This document shows positions 1-12,975 of a stretch of 64,000 nt of DNA, piece after piece. The translations under genes and the position numbers were made by a program. Within the stretch, counting starts at the first letter, position 1. Each line of letters starts with the position of its first letter. The stretch is from Setoptus koraiensis (Eukaryota; Arthropoda). Where the stretch lies: contig CM106585.1 in assembly GCA_048013815.1 (NCBI GenBank), forward strand, positions 14,384,001 to 14,448,000, written 5' to 3'. Under the pieces are notes generated by a model, which worked only from the letters and a program-made list of their open reading frames with translations, was not told the DNA's origin and searched no databases.

Positions 1-21
1 GGTCAGTTGTTGCCGCAACCG

Positions 22-117
22 ACCGCTAGAGACCCGCCAGTAGAGACTGTCCAGTGGAGACTCTTCTGTGGAGACTGTCCAGAGGAGACTCTTCACTAGA
101 GACTGTCCAGTGGAGAG
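22..117. repeat. 28-bp tandem repeat
   Basis: The phrase GAGACTGTCCAG recurs at 43, 71 and 99, a strict 28-bp period with few substitutions. About three units are present. Non-coding by appearance. Confidence 0.8.
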
Positions 118-620
118 GCCCCAGCCCAGCCGCCCCCTAGGAGCCAGGTCAAGGACTCAAGATTGATGCGCGATCGAGTTGTGAGTCACGTGGGGGGCCT
201 TGGGCCGCCGACAAAATTTCATCCGGCTGTGGGGCGCTTAGCAGCCAAATGAGATTTCTGACGCCCTAATCATGGACGCACCGGAGCACGCGGTCGGCCA
301 ATTTGCGCAGAAATTGGCCGGCATCTCGCAAAAATCGCGTCGGTTCTCTGACGACGCTGTGTCGCCCCAGTGGGGCCCAGAATGTGTGCAATGGGCCGCC
401 TGGCGTGTGTTTCAACTGGCCAAACCAACCAACTCAGCCGGTATCCGCTGGCCACTGTATTCACAACCTGTTTGTGTTTGTGCAGCACGGTGTACGGCGC
501 GGCGCGGCGAGCGTGCGGATCACGTCGGCGCTGTTGTTTGGGGCCCCGCTTGATAACATCAACACTGTGGCGGCAGCAGCAGTATCACTCGTGAGCGCTG
601 GTCAAGGCCACCCGAGGCAG

Positions 621-646
621 TGTTATATAATCGATATTATATAACA
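621..646. repeat. Perfect inverted repeat (hairpin)
   Basis: TGTTATATAAT (621-631) and its exact complement ATTATATAACA (636-646) flank a 4-base loop CGAT. Confidence 0.75.
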
Positions 647-1441
647 ATCATCAGTTGTGAGTGTGTACATACATCACATGGGTGCCAGCAGCGCTGTTGT
701 TGGCCACTGTTAGAGCTCAGTTTGTGCTGAGTATAATGCAATAAATCAATTGATCGCCTGGCTCGGCTCGCTGGCGCGGGAGCCCCAAAACAAACACACA
801 CCAGCTAGCAGTTGTCTTGGCGGTGTTGTGCGCATCAGCTGTTGGCAGCGAGGCGCGATGTGGGGCGCCAATGATGGCACAGCGAACAGATACAGCGGCA
901 CCAATATTATACACTGTTGTATACACTGCAATGCAGTGACTGCATACAGCGACCGGCCCAGACCCAAAACGAGCGAGTTTACTGGCCCGTTTATCGGGGC
1001 CCCCGCTAACGTGGGCCGGCCTCAGGAAGTGATGCCTATGCCTAGGCAGCAGAAGGGGCCGTTGAAAACTGTTTCACGGGTCGCTTTTTTGTTGCTTGTG
1101 CTCGGTTGGTTGGCCGACTCAAGCGGGTTCAAGTGACGACCGATGCGCGCCACAACTGCCTATGGGGCCAGTTTAAAGACGCAACAACGGACAGGTGAGA
1201 GCCAGAGACGTGGCCAGCGAGAGCGAGAGAGAGAGCGAGCAAAGAAAACTGGACCAGACCAACGCTCTGGCCCATTTATCATCATCATTCATGGGGCCAT
1301 CACACAGCGGCACGCCAGCCAAACTAATACTGTTTGCATGTATCTGTTTGGATGTAAATAAGCTCGTTACGGCTGCAGATATAATAAAAATGATGATAAA
1401 TGAGCGCAGCCAGCCTATCACAGCTTAAGCTGTGCCACATC

Positions 1442-1490
1442 AGCTGACGATATGTGGGCCCCAAAGCTGACGATATGTGGGCCCCAAAGC
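1442..1490. repeat. 23-bp tandem repeat
   Basis: AGCTGACGATATGTGGGCC and the following CCAA are repeated exactly from 1442 and 1465. A third partial unit starts at 1488. Confidence 0.8.
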
Positions 1491-1920
1491 TGACGTCACT
1501 TGTTTGTTTGTATGTGTGCTTACCTGTTTGTTTGTTCTTTGTGTCTAGCCACGTCTGTCAGCTTGTGTCAGAGCTAGCTAAAGCTGGGCTGTGTGTGTGT
1601 GTGTATGCGTTTCATGTGGGGCCCGGCGGTTGTTGTATCTAACGACGAATCTTAAACGACGAAGCGAGCAAAGAAGCGGCTCGCCAGTTAGTCATCGGCT
1701 CGTGCTGTCAGCTGTGTGTGTGTGTGTACGCGCTGAGTCTACCTGAGAGATACACTGTCTGACTAGTCAGTGTGCATAGTAGACAACGCGTAGAGACGGG
1801 CAAATATCGAGCCAGCGAACTGACACTGTTTGCCGAGGCACCGAACAGCGTCATCCAGCAACTGGCAGCAAAAGGGCCCAAGGGGCCCGCGCAAACTGAG
1901 CAGCCGAGCCAGCCGAGCAG

Positions 1921-2004
1921 CCGAAGAAGCCGAAGAAGCCGGAGAAGCCGGAGAAGCCGGAGAAGCCGAAGAAGCCGGAGAAGCCGGAGAAGCCGGAGAA
2001 GCCG
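1921..2004. repeat. 9-bp minisatellite (GAAGCCGGA)
   Basis: About nine units of GAAGCCGGA with GAAGCCGAA variants. The 9-bp period leaves all frames open and creates repeat-encoded reading frames on both strands, which are not genes. Confidence 0.85.
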
Positions 2005-2805
2005 AGCCAGTCGAGCCAGCGGGCAACGTCGAAGGCGGCCCAATATACATATTGGGCCGCCACAAATGGCACGAGATGCGGAGCGGGCCGGCAACTAATT
2101 CGTCGCTCTACAACTGACAACAAATGGCATAATAGTGAGGGGGCGCCTCTTGTTCGTCTTATGCAGCGCAACAACAGTTACAAGAGAGTGCAAACACACA
2201 ATGACAAGCTAGACAATGTGCCAGAAGTGCCAAACAAGTGCCAACATGCCAGCCCGATCATGACAGCCGGGCTGCCAGCGGTGCAACCCCATTGGCCCCA
2301 TTGGCCCCATTACCAGTGGCGGCGGCCTCAGCACACATTTTGGTCAATCATTTGGTGGCCGATAATAATCAATTTGGGCCGATAACAATCATTTGTTGTG
2401 TCGGCAAGCGCCATGTTGCCCTACTCATGTGTGCGCTTGCCGGATTGACCATCGCAGCCGCATTGAGCTGGTCAGTGTGGCCCCGCTGGTGTGTCTGTGC
2501 ATCTGGCCGCATTGGGGCCCCTGGTAAATCCAAACAAATGCACGGCCCCGTGTATTTGTGCGATGCCCCGTGTGTTTGTGCGATTGGCCAGATTGGCTGG
2601 TCAGTGAGTGCTCACAAGTTGTGAGTCACTTATGCTCGTGATGATATTTGCAGTGTTACTGTGCGATATGAGTGACCGCGGGCAAACTCGCCACGAGTCC
2701 AGTCCACGAGTCCAGTCGACGAGTCAGTTGACAAGTGGTTAGTGCTGTGACAATATTAATATTGACGCATTCGAGAAGATTAGTCAATTATGCATATTCA
2801 ACTGT

Positions 2806-2826
2806 GCACACACACACACACACACA
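2806..2826. repeat. (CA)n microsatellite
   Basis: About ten CA dinucleotides in a row. Confidence 0.8.
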
Positions 2827-3418
2827 TAAGTATCATGTCGAGCAGCCAGTGATTATGACACAGCGACAACAGTGACACACAAGACAGATGACGTGACAGG
2901 TGAGTCACCGCAGCAACAACAACAACAACGACAACAACAGCTAGCCTTGCCACCCAATCACAACTTGCTTGGCCCAACAACAAATACGCGCGCTGTCACG
3001 TGTGTTTGCACGTGACAGCGAGCTACCACTGCGTTACGTAACGTGCTGCTTGCGAATGTGTGCCAGTGCCTGTGAGTGTATGTGCGCAGTCATTGTCATT
3101 GTAATAACTGTTGTTTTGTTTTCGCAAGCTTGTGCCGAGCCGGCAACGGCTTCAACGAACGTATTGTGGCCCACATAAGAGCAGCCAATGACCGATGCGC
3201 GATTACGTAATTTGAAAGCAGCAAAATGCACGTGTAAATGCACACAACACTGTCGGCGCTGTCACATCATCGTTCGGCTCTAGCCATTGAATGGGCTGAA
3301 TTTGCGTTGAATCAGTGCACGGGCATGACCGGCTCACCAGGCGCAGCCACGCCACCGTGACCAGGTGAGCCGAGCCGACGCCCACCTGTCACTGAACGGA
3401 TTTCGTCAGTGCAGTTGT

Positions 3419-3463
3419 TGTTGTTGTCGTCTCCGTCATCGTTGTTGTTGTTGTTGTTGTTGC
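3419..3463. repeat. (GTT)n microsatellite
   Basis: Two GTT runs separated by a short GTC/TCC interruption, one of many AAC/GTT tracts in the window. Confidence 0.75.
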
Positions 3464-4011
3464 AGTGATTAGGGCCTGATTAGCGTTGCATGCTTGGCAG
3501 TTAGTTGGCGTCACTAGTTAATTTTATAGGAAACGAGCAACGACAAGTGATGATACACACAACAGATTATAACAATGTGACGCACAGCCATTGACGAAAC
3601 AGTTTATCCGGCTTGTTATTGTTACGTAATTTAGTATTTATACACGCCATTAGTGCAGTTGCGTAATGCTGTGATTCGTATGGATGGCATAATTCTATAA
3701 TTCTGATGAGTCGTCGTCGTGGTCGTATAAGCGACACGACGATGCATGAGCGCCAATGAAGCGCCTTGCATGCGCTAATATCCCATTATTGCGTTTATAT
3801 ATTATATAGTTTGTGAAAAAAAGAAAGAAAAAATAGCGCGCCAATTATCGTTGTGCCGCATGCTCCAGGTGATTAGTTAGTCTCTGGCCGTAGAGCTCGT
3901 TCAACTCTTGGTGCTATATGGGCATGGCATGTATGCGATAAAATGTAATGAGTGCTAATATTGCGTGCAAATAACACCATTTGCCCGAACAATTCCGCTC
4001 TGACGCTGTCG

Positions 4012-4113
4012 TTACTGATGTTGTCGTTGTTGCTGTTGTCGTCGGCGTTGTTGTTGGCGCTGTTGCTGTTGCTGCTGTTGTGGTCGGTGTCGTTGTTGCT
4101 GTTGCTGTTGTAC
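4012..4113. repeat. Degenerate (GTT)n tract
   Basis: A 100-bp run of GTT, GTC and GCT triplets. The Leu-rich frame it opens is repeat-derived. Confidence 0.7.
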
Positions 4114-4402
4114 TACAACAGTTGTAGTCGCTGCGCGTACCGTACCGTGCCTAAGTGTGAGATAAATAATTGACAACAAACTGCCGTCTACCAGTTACCT
4201 GTTCTCAAATCAGCCAGCTCGGCTTAGTTCAGTCGGCCAAACCATAACACGCACCCGTCCGTATGACGTAACACGTAGCACGCCACATAACGTCATATAC
4301 GGTCAAATATACGGCTTATATATAGAACTTGACAGGCAGCCTGGCAAGTTCTCTGGCGAGCTTGTTCTGTTCGGCTGCGTATGTCGGCGGCGCGCACAAA
4401 TT

Positions 4403-4444
4403 CACGCGTGAATATGGCCACACTGGCTGGCATATTCACGCGTG
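4403..4444. repeat. Long hairpin with ACGCGT arms
   Basis: CACGCGTGAATATGGCCA (4403-4420) pairs with TGGCATATTCACGCGTG (4428-4444), with one extra base and a 7-base loop. Each arm carries the MluI-type palindrome ACGCGT. Confidence 0.75.
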
Positions 4445-4631
4445 GGCTAAATACAAACGCACACGACGGCTGCTGTCATAATACAGGCTGTTAGTTGAAT
4501 TTGTTCACAAGCAACAATGAACAAGCTGCGTGTATCACCGGCGCCATTCACCGCTGCCGAGCCATGTGTGGATATATCGTGAATATTCATAGTGTTGCTG
4601 GCAGGCAGTGGGCGCTGAGCGGCTCTTGACC

Positions 4632-4714
4632 GGTCAGTTTTAGGTGGTCAGTTTTGGGCGGTCAGTTTTGGGTGGTCAGTTTTGGGTGGTCAGTTTTGGG
4701 TGGTCAGTTTTGGG
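4632..4714. repeat. 14-bp tandem repeat
   Basis: Six units of GGTCAGTTTTGGGT (third-position variants T/C/A), with GTCAGT starting every 14 bp from 4633 to 4703. Confidence 0.85.
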
Positions 4715-5102
4715 CACGGGATCGGTTTTGCGCGTTGCCAAAATTTACCACAGTGGCGGTGAATTTTGCGGACTGAGGCGCCCAAAACACGGTTAAAATG
4801 AAAATTTAATTTTAGTTTGCAGCTGATTCAGTGCGGGTCGCCATTGATTGAGCTGTGAGCTCTGTGAGCAGTATCTTTAGTTGTCGGTTATTATTGAACA
4901 ATCGTGTGTTGTTATTAAACATACACACACACACACGACAACACACAAACCGAGAGAGTTGCAGCGGATAATAAAGCCGGGGTCACACGTTTGTTTGCCC
5001 ACTGGTCACTCAACGTACAATACATGTGGTTAATAGAAAGAATTGCGCAACTTGCTCGCAAACTGGCCCCACTGGCACACGCCGGCCAGCCAGCGACTTT
5101 GC

Positions 5103-5276
5103 CGAGACTTGTTTGGCCTCTCACTTTGGCCCCCTTGTTGGGCCCCCTGTTTGGGCCCTCTTTTTGGGCCTCTGTTTGGCCTCGCCGCTTGGCCTCTCCG
5201 CTCGGTCCCTCCGCTCGACCCCTCCGTTTGGCCGCTCTGTTTGGGCCTCTGCGCTCGGCCTCACAGTTTGGGGCCC
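5103..5276. repeat. Degenerate GGCC(T/C)CTGTTTGG repeat
   Basis: A diverged short-period repeat built on GGCCTCTGTTTGGG and GCTCGG words, ending at a GGGGCCCC palindrome (5270-5277). Confidence 0.55.
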
Positions 5277-5954
5277 CTGGCCGGAGAGGCGTTCATTACA
5301 AGCGAGAGCTGCGCGAGTGAGGGGCTTCGAAAGTAAAAAGAAATTGAAAAAGAGCGGCCCTAATTCGCTTACTGGCTCTGCCGCTGGCTGGTGCCGCTGT
5401 GAGCCGGACCTGGCCACCTGGCCGGCCGGATAACTGTTAGATACTATCTGTTTTGCTCTGTAAACAGCAACTGCAAATTGTTGTTGCCGTTGTTAGTTGG
5501 CTTATTATTCGCGCCCATTGTTCGTAGCCGTTGGCTTGGGGCCCACAGTGGCCGGGGCCCCACCAGTGGCCGTCGCGCACAGCGCCCGGCTCATCATGCA
5601 CATCAAGCGGCTGACATAATGACCGGCCGACTTGAATTATATTATTTTATTATTATCCCCTATGTGCTGGGCCCGGTCTCCGGGTTGCCGGGCTGTCGTT
5701 TGGCCTCCGGTCCGGTTATAATTAAATTGAATTCACGGGCTGGCCGGCCGTCGGCCGGCGGGGCCCGCACGTTGAGCCGGCTGCACAGCTCGCAGCACAA
5801 TGACGGCTCTTGATCATTGGATCAGGGGCGCATCGCGCTTGCTCGCCCGCAATAAACTGATTCGAGCCTGGCGAGCCGGCCAGTTGGAGAGTCGGCGAGC
5901 AGCTGGCGCTCGCCTCGATCGCGCCGCCAGCCTGGCCCCAATAACGATAATAGT

Positions 5955-5984
5955 ATTAATAATAATAATAATATTAATAATAAT
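5955..5984. repeat. (TAA)n microsatellite
   Basis: About ten ATA/TAA triplets with one interruption. Confidence 0.75.
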
Positions 5985-6584
5985 GGCGCATTATGAGACT
6001 TATGAGACGGCCACTATTCTGATTTGAGAGAGCGCACTGTCTGGCGGTGCGACGGAGCCTCACTGGCCCCACTGGCCGCGTCTCCTTTATTTGGCTGCGC
6101 CAGCGCGAGGGATGTTCCCCGACTGGCGGGGATATTCGCAGTGGCCAGGCTGGCTCGCCCGAGAAAATCTAGGTTAAGCACAGGAAGTGCGGCGCGCAGC
6201 GGGCGGTCGCCCAGGGCTGCAGGCGCCACATTCGTAAAAGGGGCCCATTTGTAAAGTCAGCAGTTAGCAGCGAGCAGTGAGTTTATTATTATTGCGAGTT
6301 GTCATTGGGTGCGTCGTGTGTGTGATTCATGGCGTTCGCTCTCATGATCCGGCCCGCAGGTGAGGCCCGCTGTCGCCTTGACAGTGACTGGCCGCGTGGG
6401 CACTGTTGACTGCCCGTGGCATTAACACTGTCAGTGGCCCGTTTGTCGGGCCGGTCGGTGGTTAGTTGGTGGCGGCTGGTTAGCTCGTGGCAGCAGTCAG
6501 TTGATCAGTTCACTGACAGCGCTAATGTCCATGACAGCGACATGTTTGTGGCTTGTGTCCAGCACAGGTGAGCCAGCGGCGGCA

Positions 6585-6690
6585 CAGCAACAACAACCGC
6601 AACAACAAACGCAACAGCAACAAACTCAACGGCAACAAACAGCGACAAACAACAACAAACAACAACAGCGACAAACAACAACAAAGAGCG
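6585..6690. repeat. (CAA)n-rich tract
   Basis: CAA, CGA, CAG and CGG triplets over about 100 bp. A Gln-rich frame runs through it but is not supported as coding. Confidence 0.75.
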
Positions 6691-8642
6691 CCACCATTCA
6701 AAAGTTACTCAGTTCTTCTATTAGGCAATTGACGCCGGCCACAGTCTGGCTCCACCAACTGGCCCCAACCCGCTGATGACACCAGTCGCAGGCAGCTCTG
6801 CGGCACTTCCGGCAGGCCAGACACATTCGCGTTTACGCCAACGACTGGCAGCGACTGGACGCTGCTCAAGCGGCAATTGTTTGGTCGCCGCTCGCCGGCC
6901 CGCATCATGCAGACCGCATCTGCCCGCGATGCTCGGCTGCGCAATGATGAATGGGCCCCGCCAGCGCTCGGGCCGGCCACTGTTTGGGGCCCAGGTGTGT
7001 CTAGACAGGGCGACACTTGTCACAGCGCAACAATGTTGCCAGCTGGCTCAAAATGCTCAATGGAGAGCGCTAAATGCGATGTTTCATTCATTGAAAAATG
7101 ACCATTCCGAGCCGCGTTTTGGGAACGCGCAACTCGCGCTCACTTTGAAAATTGCACCTAATTTTGTGCCGGCGCCCCATTTTTTCAGCGCAGATTTGTT
7201 TCTCTGTACTATCACTATTATTACCATTATTGTTACCTGTAATATTACTATTATTATTATTTTAGTATTACCCCTGGCATTGGCGTCGCTGTGGGTGCCA
7301 CTGGTGGTGCTGCCAGCGACCAAATATCCTGTTGATTAGCGCCGGAAATATCCGCCGACTGTGTTTGGCTGTCTGGCCGATAGGGCGCCCCTGTGTGATT
7401 GATTGCAGTGATTGTGTGCCCGTTTACTGTGTGCTTGTGGTGCCGCAAGCAAGTGATGGCAGTTTGCGGCGCAGCCTAGCCTTACCAGCGAAAAAGAGTC
7501 CCTCGAAATCGGATCTGGCGCAATCGGCCCACGACGGCCAATTTGGCAAGCGAGCGGGGCCCCATTCGCCGAGAAACATGTACTTTACTGTGTAATACTA
7601 CTTTACTATGTAGAACATGGGTTTACATATCAAACGAACACAGCAACCAAACGAGCATGTCGATCACTGGCAACATGCACCGCGCTGGCGTGCCGCACAA
7701 GCTAAGCGGGGCCCCATTCTGCTGGCCTGTGTGTGCGCCAACAACAGTGTGCGAAACGAAATTGCGTAATTTGTGTCCGCTGGCGCTGCCCACAGAAGCA
7801 TCAGCTCTGTTTATGACGCCTATATAATTGCCGTTGCCCGCCAATATCCGCAGCGCGGGCGCGTGCCCCGTGGCCCCCTATGTGCCGCTCGTTGCACTAA
7901 GACGATGATAACAATATCGAGGTCAATTAGTTGCGCAGGTAGCCGCCGCCACATTACGCCGTTGATGGGCACCGGTCAACGCGCCAGCACACACACCGAC
8001 ACACCGACACACAATGTATGTTTATGGGGCCCATAAACATCAGTGCGGTCAGCAGTAACAAGCGGCGACGGCGCCAATATGGAGCCGGATAATGCAGTTT
8101 GGCAAGCTCGTCTTTTTTGTTTATTGGCCGCTGTGCTATTGGGGCGCTGGCTGGGCCCAGGCAACGGGCACCGGGCACCTGGCAACTTCTTATCTATCGC
8201 ACTTGGCGGTGCACTTTATCTGACAGATGCCAACGTTACGTAATACGTATGCAGACAGCAGATGCCGGCAATCAGCTTACAAACAACAACGCCGTCCGAC
8301 TGCGCCCTGCCAATTAGTGGCTCGTCCGGCTCGCTTGGTGTGCCGGCCGCGCGTTGGCTCAGCCGATTGGGGCCCCACTCGAAGCTGTTCGCAAATGCGA
8401 GCCGCTTCGAGAGACAGACATAAGCATGCAGGCAGATATACGCAGATATCGCGGCCAGATATGCTGGCCGGGTCGCTAAATCGCATAATATCATTATACG
8501 TTTTATTTCATTAGGCGCTGCACGCGCTCGGGGCTCGTCGGCCCCATTCGTGCGCTCGGCGCGGGCTCCGTTCGGCGCGGGCCCCGTGATAGCGCCGCAT
8601 GATAGTGCCACCGCCGGCCACCGACCAGCCGACTGACCGGTG

Positions 8643-8720
8643 TCGATAAAATGCGATAAATTGCGATAAAACGCGCCAAAACGCGCCGAAACGCGCCGAA
8701 ACGCGCCGAAATGCGGCCAA
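8643..8720. repeat. 10-bp minisatellite
   Basis: Eight to nine units drift from TGCGATAAAA to ACGCGCCGAA with an exact 10-bp period. Confidence 0.85.
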
Positions 8721-9255
8721 AATGCAGGCGATAAATTGGGGCCCAGTGGCCGGTTGATTTGATTGATTTGCGGGCTCGTGTGCGGCGCGCCATCTGGGGA
8801 TGGGCGCCCGCAAGCGCCGCTGATAATATACGTGTATTAATATTATTAATGATATGGTGTTAATATCATATAATTAGAGATGATTGAGTCTAGATTGAGT
8901 GCGCCCTCTACGCGCCAGTGTGTCTCTGCGGCGCCCTTGTGGGCTCGCCGCTTTCGGGCGGCTTCGGGCGGCTTCTGGCGGTTTCTGGCAGTCGATGATA
9001 TGCACCATCGGGCCAATAGTGCTGCTATATATGCTATATATTGCTGTATGTATTGCTGCATGTATTGCACGCCGTATTGTGGCGCATTTGTGAATGGTCC
9101 AATGGCTGATCTGAATTTCGAGTAGCACTCGCCGCTAGATGGCCGAATCGAATTAGAATTGCAATCGTCTGGCCGCTGTGCCGAATCGCAATCGGGGCCC
9201 CATTCTGATTTAATGTATCAGTGGCAAGTTGCACGAGTTTGTCAGTCGGCTCGTT

Positions 9256-9282
9256 GCGCGTTATATGCGCTATATAACGCGC
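9256..9282. repeat. Perfect hairpin, 11-bp arms
   Basis: GCGCGTTATAT (9256-9266) and ATATAACGCGC (9272-9282) are exact complements around a 5-base loop. Confidence 0.75.
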
Positions 9283-9860
9283 ATATTGGGCATTTGGCTC
9301 AAGTCGAGTGAGCGTGCGGCGCGGTGTTACCGGCTTGCCACTGACAACTGACAGTTGTTACGTAATTTTCGGCGGCTCGTGGAACGGGAGGCGGAGGGGG
9401 GGGGCGCCCACACCGAACTGTGCACAGAGCTCGCAGTTGCCCAATTGTGCCAATTCTCTCAAGCAGCAGGCAAAATAATGATAATAATTCTGCCGGAGCG
9501 AGCCGAAATCTCCAAATGTAAGCCACTTAACATTATTAGGCCAACGCACTGGCAAACATTTGCCAAAATGGCTGATTATTCAACAACAAGATGCACTGGA
9601 GATAATGCAATAGCAGCGAGCAACGCCAGCAGCAGATAAGAGATGAAATTAGATGAGAGCCAGAGATAAGAGAAGGTGAGATGGGGCCCGCGTTGGCCAG
9701 TGGGGCCCCGTTGAAGGGCCGAATTTCGATAAGAATCGGCTGGCGCTCTTGGGCGGCTCGTGGCTCGTTGTCGTTTGTGGCAAATAAAAAATTGTTAACA
9801 TCTTGGCGGCTCAAACTTGGCGCCACCTCGGTCCGCTCGTCTCTCGGCCGCTCGACTCGA

Positions 9861-9928
9861 GCGGCTCAGGCGGCTCGGGCGGCTCGGGCGGCTCGGGCAG
9901 CTCGGGCAGCTCGGGCAGCTCGGGCGGG
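9861..9928. repeat. 9-bp minisatellite (GGCTCGGGC)
   Basis: About seven units of GGCTCGGGC with CAGCTCGGG variants. It opens Gly-Ser frames that are not genes. Confidence 0.85.
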
Positions 9929-10524
9929 CGCAGTGGCTACCAGGGCAAACAGCGAGTGGGGAGGCTCGCTCAGATTTGTTTGCTTATCTAAAATGCACTT
10001 GGCACACACAAGCGCTGGAGGGGGGGGACCAGCATCTGCGCCAACAATCGGGCGACCCGCTAGCCGCGCGTTCTAGATCCCGGCGAGAAACGGTGATTTT
10101 GGCGAGCGGTTTCTCGCCGGTTGGGCACGACACTACCAATCTAATTAAGTCGCCGTATCGAGCGAGTGAGCCGTGGGCCCCGCGCGGGCTCCTTCGAGCA
10201 AATCTCGAACGACTCGCAAGTTGGGACCAGCAAAGAAGAAATTGGGCATGATAATTGTTGCAGCGGCCAGTGGTTTGTCCAATATTTGTCTAATGGATAA
10301 ATGGATGCGTGGTGTGTGCATGTCGGAACGGTTGCATTGGAGCCCAGTCGGGCCCGGCAATTGAATCAAAATCAGGCAACTGCTGTTTGTTCTAGTTTGG
10401 CTCGCCAAATAAACAAGCGCGCGCCCCACCGACAAAAAGGCCCGATTATACGTCGGTCAGGGCGGATTTGATATCGGGGCCGGCGCCTGACGAGCGCCGC
10501 AACTAATATGTGTCGGCATGCATC

Positions 10525-10586
10525 GCCGGCATAGGATATTATTTGCGAGCGGGCGATAACTCAAATAATGTCCTATGCGAGCCGGC
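10525..10586. repeat. Long imperfect hairpin
   Basis: CATAGGATATTATTTG (10530-10545) pairs with CAAATAATGTCCTATG (10562-10577) with one mismatch. GCCGGC flanks both outer ends (10525-10530 and 10581-10586). Confidence 0.75.
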
Positions 10587-12574
10587 ACAGGTGCAGCGAG
10601 CGGCGCTGCTAGCGACAATCGAGGCATTGGGGCCCGCTCCGATTGTTCGATGCGTCGGGCGGCGTTGGCAATTTGCAAGGCTATAGAGGCCATATAGAGA
10701 GAGAGCCACTTGATTAGTTGTTACATCTCTTCGGGTGCAGCTCGCCCTGGCAATTTGCACAGTTTGCAGTTCCAAATTTTAGCAGCTCAACTCTGGCGTC
10801 GCCATTGCGCCGGGCCCCACTGCGTCGATTGCGAGCGCGTCCAATCAATAGGCAGAACGGGGGCCCAATGCAATCAATGAGGAGATAAGCGATAAAAAGC
10901 AACGACGATAGCACGATAAAAGGGGCACCAATTGTAACGGTTGCACCTTGCCAGCGAGCTGCCGTAACGTGGCGGTTGCAAGTCGCAATCAATTGGTCGG
11001 CTCGCCAACTTAATCCAGGCAACTGGCACTGTGCGAGCCGCAAAGTGCTGATAACTATTCACGCCATTTGGCCTACTTTTGGGTGTCGCCTGTACACGCT
11101 GGCGGGGCCCCACTTACACGCCGCCGATATTCACCGGTCCACATTTAAACTATTCATACTACTACCGATGGCGCGCTCGCACTGCCAATGCTCATGCTAT
11201 CCATGGGTCGCATATAAATTGACGGCGGCAACGGGGGCGCCACAACTCCGGCGAGTCAGCACTTACGTCACGGCACAAACACTGCCGTGGCACAGCAGTT
11301 ATTTTATCCGTTGCAGTTGAGCGGCGGGCGCCACTGTGCTGTCGGCAGCCAGCCAGCCAGCCAGCCAGCGTCCTCTGGCGGCGGGCCCGGCAGTTGCATT
11401 AATTGGGCCAGCGCAAACAAAGTTAGTCATAGACTGAGTGACTCAACATGATTGAGTCAGCGCTGCTAAATTAGTTACCAGCTACAATTATCCAGGTTAA
11501 CAACAGCGCCTGTCATACCGTCTCGCTGTCCGTCTGTTGATTAGACAGCTGATTGTCTTTGGATCTCCAATCATCATGATGGAATGATGTCATGCTATTA
11601 TGTCGTAATGAGCCCAATCGGCTGGCCCCAATTCGCACCCGACGGCCAGACGGTGTCGGCGCGCCAAGACTGTCAGCCTGAGTTTCAGGCCCTGAGAGGA
11701 GGGCTCAACGGAAACTTTATTATTATACTAATGGTGAAATTATTGTGTAACTGAGTTACGTTTCTTGTCGCCCTGGCTCTGCTTGTGTCTGGTTGTGTCT
11801 GGTTTGCTCTGGTTTTGCCTACTTGGCTCGTGTGCCACTGCCAGTGGGCCCACTGGGCAGAGCTCACTGTCGCGATGAATAGACAAGTGTGAGTAGTCGT
11901 CGATATTGGCCGCTATTTGCAGCTATTACCCATTAACGACGATCAATGGCAACTTGATTAAATTGGTTTCAGTGTGTTTAGTTGTGTTGTGGTCATTATC
12001 ATTTACAGCAACACTCTACGACCAGCTACCGGCTACCAGTTACGCTCCGGCAGTGAGCTCTGGCGCTGCACTCGCCCGGCCCCAATAACGTTACGTAAGA
12101 TAGCGAAGTTGCGTCACTTGTAACTGCTACTTGACAGAGTTTATTTATCTGCTGGCAGTATGCACAATATGCAAATCAGTGCTACGCGTTTCAGACTAAT
12201 TTGATTATAACCAAAACACATGCGCCATCCACGTAATTCCTTCAATGCTAATATCTCGCACTGCTCAACTCAAGCCTAACATACATCTGCTCACAACTGC
12301 CGGCTGCTGGCCCCACGATTGCCGGCTGCTGGCCCCAAAATCGCTGGCGCCATCTCAAGGACAACGCAAGACAACTGACACGCCAACTGGAGACAGGTTG
12401 ATCGGCGCCGCGCAAGACATTGATCAATTCGTACATACATATTCATACGTGCGCTCGCTAATCGCCACTGATACTGAAACTGAGCTATTTGCAATGAATA
12501 TCTGCGTGAATTGATATTAAAGTCGAGCTCACGATAGCGACCATATTTAATATATGATACATATTATACTTGCT

Positions 12575-12613
12575 GCCGATATAATATATCGGCGGATATA
12601 TACCGGTATATAT
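12575..12613. repeat. Two adjacent AT-rich palindromes
   Basis: GCCGATATA and TATATCGGC (12575-12593) surround a single A. Two bases later ATATATACCGGTATATAT (12596-12613) is a perfect 18-bp palindrome. Confidence 0.75.
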
Positions 12614-12930
12614 AATGCGCACAATATCCCCGCCGCTATGCACGGATATGCATGCATGATTTGTGAGCCAGTGCCGCCAATGCAAACAACAGCCACAAGT
12701 TATCCAGTTATGCTGCCAAGCTGGCATTAGAGCCGGGGCCCCTGATTGCCAGGATTGCATGCTGCTGCGATGATACTCATGCGACCTAGAGTGTCCAATT
12801 AGGCTAATAGATTGCAAACGCGCACCATTTGCATATAGCCAATCTGCAAGCCAGCCAGCTGAAATATCTGGCTAGCCAAGCAGATATCGCCCGGCTTGGC
12901 ATAGGCGGCCGACTGGCACAAGCTAGCCAG

Positions 12931-12975
12931 TCGGTATGGTCGGTATGGTCGGTATGGTCGGTATGGTGGGTATAG
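12931..12975. repeat. 9-bp minisatellite (TCGGTATGG)
   Basis: Four exact and one diverged unit of TCGGTATGG. Confidence 0.8.

Larger units (their letters stand above)
1..9999. other. Gene-poor repeat-rich flank, part 1
   Basis: I see no exon here that I can support. The open frames are short, overlap on both strands and translate into Arg/Pro/Ala-rich or repeat-derived sequence, as expected of GC-rich non-coding DNA. The stretch holds minisatellites, (CA)n, (GTT)n and (CAA)n tracts and several perfect hairpins, listed separately. It also holds many copies of the palindrome GGGGCCCC. A TATA-like stretch (4319-4326) precedes a strong hairpin at 4403-4444, but no convincing start codon follows. 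The texture matches the long introns at 48.7-62.5 kb, so this may be an intron or regulatory flank of a gene outside the window (inference). Confidence 0.6.

Noticed and set aside
1921-2004. Possible CRISPR-like array
   Set aside because: The units are contiguous without spacers, so it is an ordinary minisatellite. No array in the window has spacers.
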